The notes below the pieces were generated by a model that worked only from the letters and a program-made list of their open reading frames with translations, did not search any database and was not told the DNA's origin. Shown piece after piece: positions 28,060-37,689 of a stretch of DNA of 64,000 nucleotides. The stretch spans positions 1 through 64,000 of the forward strand of contig JAVBPS010000020.1 of assembly GCA_031549495.1 (NCBI GenBank), given 5' to 3'. Source of the DNA: JAVBOW01 sp031549495. Lineage in GTDB: Bacteria; Bacteroidota; Bacteroidia; Bacteroidales; Rikenellaceae. Each line of letters starts with the position of its first letter. The stretch's first letter is position 1. The translations under genes were made by a program, and so were the position numbers.

Positions 28060-29082
28060 CTAATCGCACCAGGCATGTACGGTGTCGACAAAGCGTTTTA
28101 CATTTTCCTCAGGCGCTTCCCGCGGTATGGCGCACCCGGCATTGACCACTAACCGCGGACGGCCCCGGTAAATCCGGAGAAGTTCCAATGTCTTATGTTC
28201 GACATCGGCTAAACTGCCGTACGTGAGCACGCCGCTCGGGTCGATCGTGCCGAACAAGGTACATTTGTCGGATATCGTATCCACGATGCGTCCGATGGGG
28301 ACTTTGTAATCCAGCTCGACCGCGTCGAGCCCCAGACGGGCCAGGTCACCCAGGATCAGATCCGTATTTCCGCAAACATGCAGCAGGTATGGCTTATTGC
28401 AGGCATGCGCCTGCTCCACGACTTCCTGTTCATACGGAAAGGCGAATTGCCGGTACATCTCGGGGGAGATCATGTCGGGGCCCGCGGGACTGTCCCCGGT
28501 TGAAACCATATCCGCCCCGGCCTGCGCCATCAGCCGGATCATCTGCCGGGTAACGGCGGTGCAATATTTCAGCAGCTCGACGGCGTTTTCCTCGTCCAGC
28601 ATCAGGTCCATCATGAAATTGACCGGCGTGCGCACCATCGTGGCGAGCGAGAACGGGCTTTGGTCGCAGTTCCCCCTCACAAACACCTCATCCTTAAAGT
28701 GATTCTTTAAGATCCTGACCGTTTCAAGGGCATGTTGAACGCGGATGTTGCCCGAGAGGTCCACCTCTTGCAACTGGCCGACATCGGCGAGATCCGCCAA
28801 CAACGGTTCATGCGTACGGGCGGGAACGTCGTCCGGATAGTCGGTCGGTACCCCGACGGCCGAGGCGAGCAACGCCGTGTCCACGTCGAACAGCACGCCG
28901 TCCAGGCCATATCTTTCCACCGATTCGATCAGGCATCCGGCCGCAACCCGCGGATCTTCCCGGTATTGTTTCATGTTGATGCCGGATTGTGCGGCCGCCT
29001 GCAAAAAGTTATGCAGCATTACGGGGCGTTTGTCCGGCATTTTCCCTGCGAGGGCGGCCGTAATTCTTTGATATCCGTTCAT
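28060..29082 (-). CDS. Uroporphyrinogen-decarboxylase-family (MtaA/CmuA-like) protein
   Basis: A 340-aa TIM-barrel protein of the UroD superfamily. It has the zinc-thiolate ligand set of cobalamin-dependent methyltransferases such as MtaA: His235 and Cys237 in LLHVCGNT plus Cys317 in NAGCAIPREAP. That argues against haem-type UroD activity and for transfer of a methyl group. It is the last gene of the sialic-acid locus, 42 bases after the MFS gene. No corrinoid protein is encoded nearby. A role in handling methylated sugars is only a guess; methyl acceptor and donor are unknown. Confidence 0.82.
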   Translation of the reverse strand: MNGYQRITAALAGKMPDKRPVMLHNFLQAAAQSGINMKQYREDPRVAAGCLIESVERYGLDGVLFDVDTALLASAVGVPTDYPDDVPARTHEPLLADLADVGQLQEVDLSGNIRVQHALETVRILKNHFKDEVFVRGNCDQSPFSLATMVRTPVNFMMDLMLDEENAVELLKYCTAVTRQMIRLMAQAGADMVSTGDSPAGPDMISPEMYRQFAFPYEQEVVEQAHACNKPYLLHVCGNTDLILGDLARLGLDAVELDYKVPIGRIVDTISDKCTLFGTIDPSGVLTYGSLADVEHKTLELLRIYRGRPRLVVNAGCAIPREAPEENVKRFVDTVHAWCD

Positions 29083-29124
29083 ATTCTCCGGGGGGTGATG
29101 ATCAATTCAGTGTATTTTGTCGTG

Positions 29125-30351
29125 TTACTCCATATTGTCGGTAGTGGGCTTGAGCACAAAGAGTTGCGCCGCAATCGCCGCCACCACGATGACCGCCAGG
29201 AAGGCAAACCCCAATCCCAGGTCCCCTTTGTCTGCCCAGACGCCCAAGAGATTGGTCACCAGCGCGCCTGCGAACACCCCGGTCATATTCATGATCCCGT
29301 AAGCGGTTGCGCGAAGCCTCGAAGGAACGAACTGGCACAGGATAGGCATGTTGTTGGCGTCGAACATCCCGTATCCGACCCCATAACAGATCCCTGCGCC
29401 GACCACCCCGAGCATGGAGTCGCCCAAGCCCATGAAAATAAGGGCCGGAACGGTCAATCCCAGGCCGATCGCCCCGGTAAAGACACGCCCCCGCATGTTC
29501 TTTTTCACCCAGCGGTCGGAGAGGATGCCCCCGAAGATCACGCCGACGAAAGAAGACACGGCAATGGTGATCGTCGAAAGCGGCCCCGCGGAGGCCATCG
29601 GCATGTTGAGGCTCTCCGAAAACAGCGTCGGCAACCAGTTTTTCGTCGCCCAGCCGGGCAACGACGGCGCGGCAAAATAGAACAGGATCGTCCAGAAAAC
29701 GATATTTGAAAAGAGCAGCCCGAGCCCTTTCGCCACCGGGATTTTCTTTTCCAATGCGGCGTCGACATGGGGCTCGGAACGTTTCTCCCGCAGGATCAGG
29801 ATTAGAATGGCGGCATAGATGACGCCCACGATCCCGAACCAATGGAAGGTCGTATGCCAGCCGAAGGATGCCGAGATCGTCGCCCCGAACCCTCCGACCG
29901 CCTGCCCGAAATAGATACCCGTCATGTGGATCCCGATCGCCAGCGACCGCGCCTTGCCGGTGTGGTAGTCGGCGATGAGCGACAAGGCCGCCGGAATATA
30001 GAGCGCCTCGCTTACCCCCATAAAGGCGCGCAGCCAATACAACTGGTTGTAATTGTCCGTCAGCCCCATCAGGTAGGTGACCGACGACCAGACGAAAAGC
30101 GATCCGACGATCAGCCATTTGCGGTTCAGCCGGTCGGCAATGGCTCCCGCCACGGGGGACATGAATCCGTATATCCACAGGAAGATCGCCATAAGACGGC
30201 CGAAATTGACCGCCGACTCCAGCTCCGCGATATCGATCTGTATGCTGTCCCTCATCGTGGAGAGCATCTGGCGATCCATAAAGTTGAGCGCCGCCACAAC
30301 CCACAGGGCGGCGACGACCACCCAGGGGTAAAACCGCTTTTGTTCTCTCAT
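29125..30351 (-). CDS. MFS transporter, probable sialic-acid uptake
   Basis: A 408-aa inner-membrane protein with about twelve membrane segments and MFS loop motifs (IADRLNRKWLIVGS between segments 2 and 3). It overlaps the stop of the upstream sialidase gene by 4 bases and sits in the sialic-acid operon, so N-acetylneuraminate is the likely cargo. It is very similar to the transporter at 57507-58766 beside fucI (both share NFGRLMAIFLWIY and FVPSR motifs), so the two diverged from one carrier. Substrate is inferred from context. Confidence 0.85.
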   Translation of the reverse strand: MREQKRFYPWVVVAALWVVAALNFMDRQMLSTMRDSIQIDIAELESAVNFGRLMAIFLWIYGFMSPVAGAIADRLNRKWLIVGSLFVWSSVTYLMGLTDNYNQLYWLRAFMGVSEALYIPAALSLIADYHTGKARSLAIGIHMTGIYFGQAVGGFGATISASFGWHTTFHWFGIVGVIYAAILILILREKRSEPHVDAALEKKIPVAKGLGLLFSNIVFWTILFYFAAPSLPGWATKNWLPTLFSESLNMPMASAGPLSTITIAVSSFVGVIFGGILSDRWVKKNMRGRVFTGAIGLGLTVPALIFMGLGDSMLGVVGAGICYGVGYGMFDANNMPILCQFVPSRLRATAYGIMNMTGVFAGALVTNLLGVWADKGDLGLGFAFLAVIVVAAIAAQLFVLKPTTDNME

Positions 30352-32897
30352 CGTAACTCTATTCTGAAACAGTTTGCCGTCCTGACGCGTGGTTTGAGCT
30401 CGCCTCCGATGACGATGAAGCCGTCTTTATCCGCCACGATACCTGCGCCTACGATCGCTAATTTGCCCGATTCCCCTGCGACGGACCAGGGATGACCGGC
30501 CGCACTGTAATCGTATACGTACAGTTTATTATTGAATTTGAATGCCGGGGGATTTTGCCTGGCATAATCCTCTTTTTCCTTGCCAGTAAAATGAACCGCT
30601 TTAGAGAAGATCCCCTTGTCGACCCCTCCTATGACAAACATTTTTCCGCCTGATGAAAAAGCGGAGCTGCCGACGAACGTTACCTCCAGGTCGTTGGCCA
30701 GCCCGGTCAGGGCACCGTCGGCCAGATTCAGCCGATACCCTCCGGAAAGAGCCTCGATGCCGTTGTAACCGCACCAGACGTATAATTGATCGCCGTTGAT
30801 CCCGGCGATCGGCTGGGCCAATTTTTCGGGCATGACCGCAATCTCTTTCCAACCCCCTTTTTCAAAGCGGTATATCTTGTCCGAGCCTGCGCCGCCGACC
30901 AGGTATAGCTTTTCTTTGTGCGATAGGGCAACCGCTTCGCCGATAGCCGAAGGCAACTTGGGCAACGCGGTGGCCCTGCCGTTTTTCCCGATCTTCATCA
31001 CACCGTCCAGAGCGCCGTTTTCATTCACGCCGCCGATCATCACGATCCCACCCCCGTATTCGGCATATCCGCAGTGGGATACCGCGTAAGGCAGCTTGCC
31101 CGTTTCGACCCACTTATTCCCCCGGAGGGTGAATATCTTATCCGAATAGTGTTTGGTGTCGCCAATGAAATACGAACCTCCGGCAATGGTGAGTTCTCCC
31201 GAGATCCTGCCGCACGCCATGGCGGAGAGGGGCATCGGCAATGCGGGCAGGTCGGTAATTTTCAGCCCGCCGGATGCGTTCTTCACAATATCCGTCAGCG
31301 GGATTTTCTGATAGGTCAGCATAGCGCCGCTGCCTTCATAAAGGATCCCGACGCTCTGCCGATCCACTTGCGTCATGCACGAATACCCCCAGTTCTCCTG
31401 CTGGTCGATCAGCAGCGAATTCTCTTCGGGCCATGTGTACCCGCCGTCCAGGCTCGCCTTGATGGTCATCCTGCTGCGGCTGCCCCTCAGCGTGTCCGGA
31501 TTCGAGAACAGGAGGATATCCCTGCCGAGAATGTTATCTTCGGCCTTGATATTGATCAGGCTCGCCATACAGACGGGCTCGCGTAACAGGCCCGACGAAG
31601 GGTGTTCTCTCCACGTGCGGCCCATATCGGAGGAGGTGTATACGGCCCGGCCCGTGGTGCGGTTGTCCCGCATATTGAGCATCAACACCCCGTCGGAGAG
31701 CTCCACGACCTGCGATTCCGTCGTATTGCTTTTGGCCGCGGCGTGGTGTTGCCAGCTTTTGCCGCCATCCCGGGAGTACATGATGCCCGCGCTCGGGATC
31801 CTGTCCGTATTGATATATTGCATGGGGAATACCAACGTCCCGTCCTTCATCGTGATCCCTTTCCCCGGCCCGAACAGGGTGAAATACCATTCGGGGCGTT
31901 TGATGTCGGAGGTCACATTGACCGGTTCGGACCAGGTCGATCCGTCATCCCGGCTCCGGGTGATCATCATTTGGGCGGTCTCGGCGGGCTTCATGCCCTG
32001 TCCGACGTTCGTCCAGCCGACGGCATTGCCTATCCCGTGCGTCCATACCGCGCCCGCCAGGATATCGCCGCTCGTCTCGTCGACCAGCACCGCCGGGTCG
32101 CCGATGCCGTTTTGCGCCTCGGGAAGGCCTCCCCACTCGCCCATGTCCATAATCACGCGCATATCCTCCCACGTCCGTCCGCCGTCCGTGCTTCGGCTCA
32201 TCCCGATGTCGATATCCTCCTGGAGGTCCTTGCCTGTGCTGTACCGGATGTCGTACACGGCGATCAGCGTCCCTTTATTGGTGGTGGCCAGTCCCGGGAT
32301 ACGGTATGCAAAAGCTCCGTCGTCCCCGCTCTGGCGCACGGCGACGCCGAGCCTTTTGGGCAGATTCTCCCCCTGCGCGATCTCCGCTTTGCGGCCGTCG
32401 ATCATCACGTCGGACACTTTGACCGAGAACGTTTTCCCGATATCGCCGATTTTCGCTTCGTCGATCTGCGCGGAGAGCCAGAAATAGTTCTTGCCGGGGA
32501 CCAACTTCCTTTGCGGATGGAAGGTTATGGCCGGACGATAGGGCTCACAGGCAAGGGGAATGGAGTATTTTTTGCCGTATTGCACCGTAGTGCCGCCTCC
32601 TTTCTGCCTGAAATGCTCTTTCAGGGCCTGGGAAGAGGAGGAGAGGTAGAGCACGGACATGGTGCCCCCGTAGTATAACGACACGGATTTAATGCTCCCC
32701 TCGGGCAGGTCGCCGTCCAGCGTCAACACGAACGAGTCGAGCGATCCGGCCCCCTGGTTGTCGATCTCTATCTGCGCCAGGACATTTACCTCGTTGTTGA
32801 TCAATACGGGAACGGCAGGGTACACGACCCTGCCTCCCGCATGAATGGTTTGAGCGGTAAATATCAATAAGATCCCGAATATCCAGCAAGTTCTCAT
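30348..32897 (-). CDS. Sialidase (GH33) fused to kelch/NanM-like mutarotase domain
   Basis: An 849-aa secreted protein (signal peptide about 1-20). Residues about 25-175 form a beta-rich sialidase N-terminal domain; about 180-550 are a six-bladed GH33 sialidase with AYRIPGL and several Asp boxes (SRSTDGGRTW, SRDDGSTW, YSRDGGKSW, SSDMGRTW, SLDGGYTW), and NWGYSCMTQ bearing the probable catalytic Tyr. From about 560 to the end, kelch-type repeats (AGGSYFIGD, MIGGVNENG, LVGGAGSDK, VIGGVDKG, VIGGELK) resemble the N-acetylneuraminate epimerase NanM. The fusion would release sialic acid and equilibrate its anomers in one protein. Starts 3 bases after susD. Confidence 0.85.
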   Translation of the reverse strand: MRTCWIFGILLIFTAQTIHAGGRVVYPAVPVLINNEVNVLAQIEIDNQGAGSLDSFVLTLDGDLPEGSIKSVSLYYGGTMSVLYLSSSSQALKEHFRQKGGGTTVQYGKKYSIPLACEPYRPAITFHPQRKLVPGKNYFWLSAQIDEAKIGDIGKTFSVKVSDVMIDGRKAEIAQGENLPKRLGVAVRQSGDDGAFAYRIPGLATTNKGTLIAVYDIRYSTGKDLQEDIDIGMSRSTDGGRTWEDMRVIMDMGEWGGLPEAQNGIGDPAVLVDETSGDILAGAVWTHGIGNAVGWTNVGQGMKPAETAQMMITRSRDDGSTWSEPVNVTSDIKRPEWYFTLFGPGKGITMKDGTLVFPMQYINTDRIPSAGIMYSRDGGKSWQHHAAAKSNTTESQVVELSDGVLMLNMRDNRTTGRAVYTSSDMGRTWREHPSSGLLREPVCMASLINIKAEDNILGRDILLFSNPDTLRGSRSRMTIKASLDGGYTWPEENSLLIDQQENWGYSCMTQVDRQSVGILYEGSGAMLTYQKIPLTDIVKNASGGLKITDLPALPMPLSAMACGRISGELTIAGGSYFIGDTKHYSDKIFTLRGNKWVETGKLPYAVSHCGYAEYGGGIVMIGGVNENGALDGVMKIGKNGRATALPKLPSAIGEAVALSHKEKLYLVGGAGSDKIYRFEKGGWKEIAVMPEKLAQPIAGINGDQLYVWCGYNGIEALSGGYRLNLADGALTGLANDLEVTFVGSSAFSSGGKMFVIGGVDKGIFSKAVHFTGKEKEDYARQNPPAFKFNNKLYVYDYSAAGHPWSVAGESGKLAIVGAGIVADKDGFIVIGGELKPRVRTANCFRIELR

Positions 32898-32900
32898 GTC

Positions 32901-34427
32901 CTAATAGCCGTCTGTCTGTTTCACGTTCGCGTCGGTCGAGAGCGTGTTGGGGTCTACGGGCCATAACACCAGCCTTTCGTCGCCGTTCTGCACCAGCGCT
33001 TTCGCGATTTCGCCGCCCAGCATCCTGCGCGTGTCGTACCAGCATTTGCCTTCGGCCACGAATTCTTTCTGCCTTTCGGCCAGGATCGCCTCCTCGGCCG
33101 CTTCCTGCGTGGTGTAGGTGAATGTCGGAAAGCCTGCGCCGTAAGCCCTTCTCCGCACATCTTCGATATACCCTTTCACGGCGGCGCCGTTCCCCTTCAT
33201 GCACTCCGCCTCGGCCAGCATCAGCACGGCATCCATATAGCGGTAGATCGGATAGTTGTCGCAATATACCCTCACCCCGGCATTGATCACGCCGATGAAC
33301 TTGTTCAGGAACACACCCTTGATCTGCTCCTGGGTGATCGGGTCCTTTTTGTAAAAGTCGTAGAATGTGGCCTTCTTCCTCGTGTCCGTGTTGGCGAACG
33401 ACTCGAAGAACGGGAATTTCCACTCATAACGCAACGCGCCGCCGCCCGCCTGGATGGGATCCACCAGATCGGTACCGTTGGCGTCCGTATAGCCGGTAAA
33501 CGTGGCGGTGGGGTAGGTGAAGAGTCCGAAATCATTCGATGATTCCCCCACGCCGAAATAGAGCGCGAAGATCATTTCCGTATTGGTGGCCGTTTTGTCT
33601 TTGAACACATTGGCGAAATTGCTCATGGGCGAAACCGTGGCCTTTGCCGCTTCGAGGACGGAGATCACTTTGGTCATATCGGCGTCGATAGTGGTGGAAT
33701 AGACGTTTGCCCCGCCTATCGGCTTGACCTTCGCTCCCCAGAGGTAGACTTCGGCCAACAGGCAACAGGTCGCGGCTTTGTTCCAATAGACGAACGAGCT
33801 TTTGTATTTTTCAAACGGGAGGGACGAGTAGCACGCGTAGGAGCGGTCGACATCGTCGCGGATGAACTGGTAGATCTGCGCCTCCGTCGAGCGCGGCTTG
33901 TCGAGCTTGTTGAAATCCTGCGTTTTCAGGATGTCCGGCTCATCGCAAAGCGGAACGCCTCCCCAGGTACGGAATAGGTGGAAGTAGTAGTACGCCCTGA
34001 TGCCGTACAACTGCCCCAGAAAGGTGTTGCGCTGGGCGTCGGTCAGGAACGCGCACTCATGGCTGACCATGTCGATCGCGTGGTTGATCTGGTAGATATC
34101 GCGGTAGAAATCGCCCCATTTCGCGATCCCGTAATTCGTCGCGGTGAGGTTATTCGATACGATGGGGACATTGTAGGCGTTCTGCCCCACGGAGGTGGAA
34201 GTCCCCGTCTTGAACAACCCGTCGCGCATCTCGCCCATGAGCAGGAAGTTCTCCTGCTGGTTCTTCATCCTCAGGTGTAACCCGATGATGAACCGCTCGC
34301 ATTGCGGCAACGTGTTCCAGTAATTGTCGAGCGAATAGTTATCCGTCGGAGCCAGATCGAGCGCGGAGCACCCGCATAAAATCACTCCTGCAACAGAAAA
34401 AAGTAATGTCTTAAACCTTTTCATCAT
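32901..34427 (-). CDS. SusD/RagB-family glycan-binding lipoprotein (sialic-acid locus)
   Basis: A 508-aa lipoprotein with lipobox LCGC (Cys about 20) followed by SALDLAPTDNYSLDNYWNT, a common N-terminus of SusD proteins. TPR-like helices run through the middle (FLGQLYGIRAYYYFHLFRTWG is typical of the family), and the end has AEGKCWYDTRRM and VLWPVDPNTLSTDANVKQTDGY. It forms the lid on the SusC channel encoded 9 bases upstream. It ends 3 bases before the sialidase-mutarotase gene. Ligand is inferred to be sialylated or desialylated host glycan. Confidence 0.93.
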   Translation of the reverse strand: MMKRFKTLLFSVAGVILCGCSALDLAPTDNYSLDNYWNTLPQCERFIIGLHLRMKNQQENFLLMGEMRDGLFKTGTSTSVGQNAYNVPIVSNNLTATNYGIAKWGDFYRDIYQINHAIDMVSHECAFLTDAQRNTFLGQLYGIRAYYYFHLFRTWGGVPLCDEPDILKTQDFNKLDKPRSTEAQIYQFIRDDVDRSYACYSSLPFEKYKSSFVYWNKAATCCLLAEVYLWGAKVKPIGGANVYSTTIDADMTKVISVLEAAKATVSPMSNFANVFKDKTATNTEMIFALYFGVGESSNDFGLFTYPTATFTGYTDANGTDLVDPIQAGGGALRYEWKFPFFESFANTDTRKKATFYDFYKKDPITQEQIKGVFLNKFIGVINAGVRVYCDNYPIYRYMDAVLMLAEAECMKGNGAAVKGYIEDVRRRAYGAGFPTFTYTTQEAAEEAILAERQKEFVAEGKCWYDTRRMLGGEIAKALVQNGDERLVLWPVDPNTLSTDANVKQTDGY

Positions 34428-34436
34428 TCAAAAGTC

Positions 34437-37400
34437 TTAAAATGTGGCCTTAATTCCGAAAAAGATGGTCCTCGGTGCGGGATAACCCCCTTGCGCATCC
34501 GAACCGTACTCAGGGTTGAACAGGGTGGAGTTGGTCAGGTAGAACAGGTTTTGTCCTGTCACGGAGAGGGTCATCCGTTGCATTTTGACCGCCTGGGCCC
34601 ATTTCTGGGGGATCGTGTAGCTCAACGTGATCTCCCGCGCGCAGAAATAGGAGGCGTCGTCGTAGTATATGTTGCTCGTCCGGTAATTGGCCCTGTTGCT
34701 TCCGTCGGCATACATGAAGACGGGGTATTTGGCGTTGGGGTTCTCCGGCAACCAGCTATCCTTGATCTCCGTCAGGGTGTTGAACGTTCCCTGGTTGCAG
34801 GCCATATAGTACTGCTTGCGGGAGTTCTGCATCGTGTACCCGGCCGCGAAGTCGAACCGCGTGAACAGGGAGAGTCCCTTCCAGTCCGCACTGAGGTTGA
34901 CCCCGCCCATCCATCTGGGCACCGTGTTGCCCATCTTGATCTTGTCGTAAGCGTCTATGACCCCGTCGCCGTTCACGTCGTAGAAGATGGCGTCGCCGAG
35001 CCCCAGTTTCTGGCCTGTGGCCTGTTGTTCCGCCGTCAGGGTATTCCATGCGGCAGGGCCGTAGATGGATTTTGTCGGAAATTTATCCACGTACCAGGCG
35101 AACCGCTCCAGGTCGGCCTCCGTCCGCACGATATCCACCATCTGGAAGGCGTAGCTCACGCCGTATTCCTGTCCCTGCTGGTAACCTCCCACCCAGATCA
35201 ACTCGCCGGAGACCGGGTCATAAACCTGGCTGCCGCCCTGGCGGTTGTTCAGGTTGCCGTTCGAGGGGAGGGTCATGATCTTCGAACGCACGTAGGTCGC
35301 GTTGGCGCCCAGTTTGACGTTCCAGTCTTTGCTGCGCAGCAACACCACGTCGGCCTCGATCTCCAAGCCCCGGCTGCGGACGCTGCCGTTGTTGGTGTAT
35401 TGGTTGGCCACGCCCGAGGAGCTCGGGAAAGGAACGGTCGCCAGAAGATCCGAGGTCAGCTTGTTGAACGCTCCTACCATAAGGCGGTATTTGCTCTTGT
35501 AGCTCGCCTCGACGGCGATATCGGTCGATGTCGTCTTTTCCCACCTCAGGTCGGGGTAGGGCAGTTTGTTGATCAGGATCCCGTATTCGCCGTTGTAGTT
35601 GGCCGTGCGGCCGTAATCGCCTTGCAGGTCGTAGGGGCCTGCCACGATGTTCACGTTGCCGTTCTGCCCGTAACCGGCCCTGATCTTCAGCGAAGTCAGG
35701 TTTCCGCCCAACGCACCTTCCATAAATTTCTCCCGGTGGATGTTCCACGCCGCGCTCACCCCGGGGAACATACCCCAGCGGTTATTGATCAGCTTCGAGT
35801 AGCCGTCGTAACGGGCCGAGAAGGAGAGCAGGTATTTCGAGTTGTAGTCATACGCCACATTCGAGAAGAAAGAGAGGATCCGCTCCCGGGTATGCGTGGT
35901 GGTCATGGCCGTGTTCGCGGCGGAGATGGTGCTGTACTGGAGATTGATAAAATCGTCGCTGTCGGCGCCTTTCCCCGATGCGGCCAGGGCGAACCGGTAG
36001 CGGTCGTAGAACTCCGCCCCGGCGATGGCCGATACGGTATGCCCGCACCATGAATTGTTGTAGCCCAATATCGCGTTGTACGTCTGGGCCAGCATCCGGT
36101 CATACCCGGCGCTTGTGGCGCGGTTGGTATCCGTCGTGGTAGCCGTGGAAGTGAACGCTTTATTAAAACTCTCTTTCTCGTTGAGGTTGAAATACCACAT
36201 CCCGTTGACTTTGAGGTTGAGGTGCTTGGTTATGTCGAGTTTCAACCCCTGGTTGAGTGAGAATTTGTAGTTCGTATTCCTTCGGTAAAGCTGGGGCAGG
36301 GTAGCTTCCCAGTTTCCGTTCTGGTAGTTGGTGGTACAGGCGATCAGATCCCCGTTCAGGTTACGCTCCCTTAACGTGGGAGGCGACGAGAACATGATCC
36401 CGAAAAATTCCGCCTCTCCCGCGGAGCGGTAGTTGAGCACCTTGTCGCTCTCGCTGGTGGAGAAGATGATCCCGCTGTTGGAGGTCAGCCACGGGGTTAC
36501 TTTATACGAACCGTTCGTGTTGAAAGAGAGGCGGTTGTAGTAAGACATGATGGGGAACCCCTTTTCGTCGTAGTATCCCAGGCTCGCGTAATATTGCCCT
36601 TTTTCATTCCCGCCGGTGATCGACACGTTGTAATCCTGCGTCGAGGCCACGTCGCGCACCGATCCCTGGCTCGCGCAAAACTCGCTGTAAATGATCTCTT
36701 TGCCGGTAATGGGGTCGGTCATGGTTTTCCAGCCCTGCCCCAGCAGGAAATTGTTGTCGGCGCCGAGGAACATGGGGCTGTACTGCCCCGTGGTGGATTT
36801 ATTCCCGTCCGCGTAGTAGTCGTTACCCGTCCCGAAAGGCCCTGCCGCACTGAGCGCGGCGATGTTGCCCGAGCGGTACGACGCGATCCGCAGGTAATAC
36901 AGGTAGTCGTCGGCGGCGAGGAAATCATTCGTGTTGCGCAGGTAGTTGATCCCGTAATTCGCCTTGAACGTGATCTCCGCCTTTCCCGCACGCCCTTTCT
37001 TCGTCGTGACCAGCACGACCCCCGTATTGGCGCGGGCCCCGTAGAGGGCGGTCGCGGCGGCATCTTTAAGCACCTCGATGGATTCGATGTCATTGCTGTT
37101 GATATCGTCCATATTGTCCCGCTGCACGCCGTCGATCACATACAAAGGCGTTCCCGAGCCGTCCAGCGCGGCGCCCCCGCGGATCACGATATTCGGCGAT
37201 TGGCCCGGCTGTCCCGAGTTGGTCGTGACGCGAACGCCGGTCACGCTTCCCGAAAGGGCCGACAGCACGTTGGAGCGCACCCCGGATTCGAGCACTTCGC
37301 CCGAAACCTTCGAAATGGCGGCCGTCAACTTATCCTTGCTCACCGTCTGCCCGTAACCGGTGACCACCAGGTCGTTCAGCCTTATGGCGTCTTCCCGGAG

Positions 37401-37676
37401 GGTCACATTGATCGTTCGCTGCGCCCCGACCACGATATTCTGCGTGGCATACCCCAAAGAACTGAACGAGAGGACGGAGACCTCGTTTTTTACGGTGATC
37501 GAGTACTCCCCGGTGTTGCTGGAGCTCACTCCGATGGCCGTTCCCTGCTCGGTCACGGTCGCACCGCTTACCGGCGCCCCCTGGTCGCCGACTATCTTTC
37601 CCTTGATCTGGATCTGTCCGAATGCGGATAGGTTAAAAGCAATGATCAGACATACCGATGTTAATATTCTTTTCAT
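34437..37676 (-). CDS. SusC/RagA-family TonB-dependent outer-membrane transporter
   Basis: A 1,079-aa protein: signal peptide (about 1-20), CarboxypepD_reg-like domain (IKGKIVGDQGAPVSGATV onward, about 22-110), plug domain with LNDLVVTGYGQTVSK and the RagA/SusC box PLYVIDGVQRDNMDDINSNDIES, then a 22-strand barrel ending in GIKATF with C-terminal Phe. It imports glycans across the outer membrane with TonB energy. Only a 9-base gap separates it from susD. Upstream by 13 bases is a GH33 sialidase gene, so host sialoglycans are the likely substrates. Confidence 0.95.
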   Translation of the reverse strand: MKRILTSVCLIIAFNLSAFGQIQIKGKIVGDQGAPVSGATVTEQGTAIGVSSSNTGEYSITVKNEVSVLSFSSLGYATQNIVVGAQRTINVTLREDAIRLNDLVVTGYGQTVSKDKLTAAISKVSGEVLESGVRSNVLSALSGSVTGVRVTTNSGQPGQSPNIVIRGGAALDGSGTPLYVIDGVQRDNMDDINSNDIESIEVLKDAAATALYGARANTGVVLVTTKKGRAGKAEITFKANYGINYLRNTNDFLAADDYLYYLRIASYRSGNIAALSAAGPFGTGNDYYADGNKSTTGQYSPMFLGADNNFLLGQGWKTMTDPITGKEIIYSEFCASQGSVRDVASTQDYNVSITGGNEKGQYYASLGYYDEKGFPIMSYYNRLSFNTNGSYKVTPWLTSNSGIIFSTSESDKVLNYRSAGEAEFFGIMFSSPPTLRERNLNGDLIACTTNYQNGNWEATLPQLYRRNTNYKFSLNQGLKLDITKHLNLKVNGMWYFNLNEKESFNKAFTSTATTTDTNRATSAGYDRMLAQTYNAILGYNNSWCGHTVSAIAGAEFYDRYRFALAASGKGADSDDFINLQYSTISAANTAMTTTHTRERILSFFSNVAYDYNSKYLLSFSARYDGYSKLINNRWGMFPGVSAAWNIHREKFMEGALGGNLTSLKIRAGYGQNGNVNIVAGPYDLQGDYGRTANYNGEYGILINKLPYPDLRWEKTTSTDIAVEASYKSKYRLMVGAFNKLTSDLLATVPFPSSSGVANQYTNNGSVRSRGLEIEADVVLLRSKDWNVKLGANATYVRSKIMTLPSNGNLNNRQGGSQVYDPVSGELIWVGGYQQGQEYGVSYAFQMVDIVRTEADLERFAWYVDKFPTKSIYGPAAWNTLTAEQQATGQKLGLGDAIFYDVNGDGVIDAYDKIKMGNTVPRWMGGVNLSADWKGLSLFTRFDFAAGYTMQNSRKQYYMACNQGTFNTLTEIKDSWLPENPNAKYPVFMYADGSNRANYRTSNIYYDDASYFCAREITLSYTIPQKWAQAVKMQRMTLSVTGQNLFYLTNSTLFNPEYGSDAQGGYPAPRTIFFGIKATF

Positions 37677-37689
37677 ATCCTTGCTGTTT

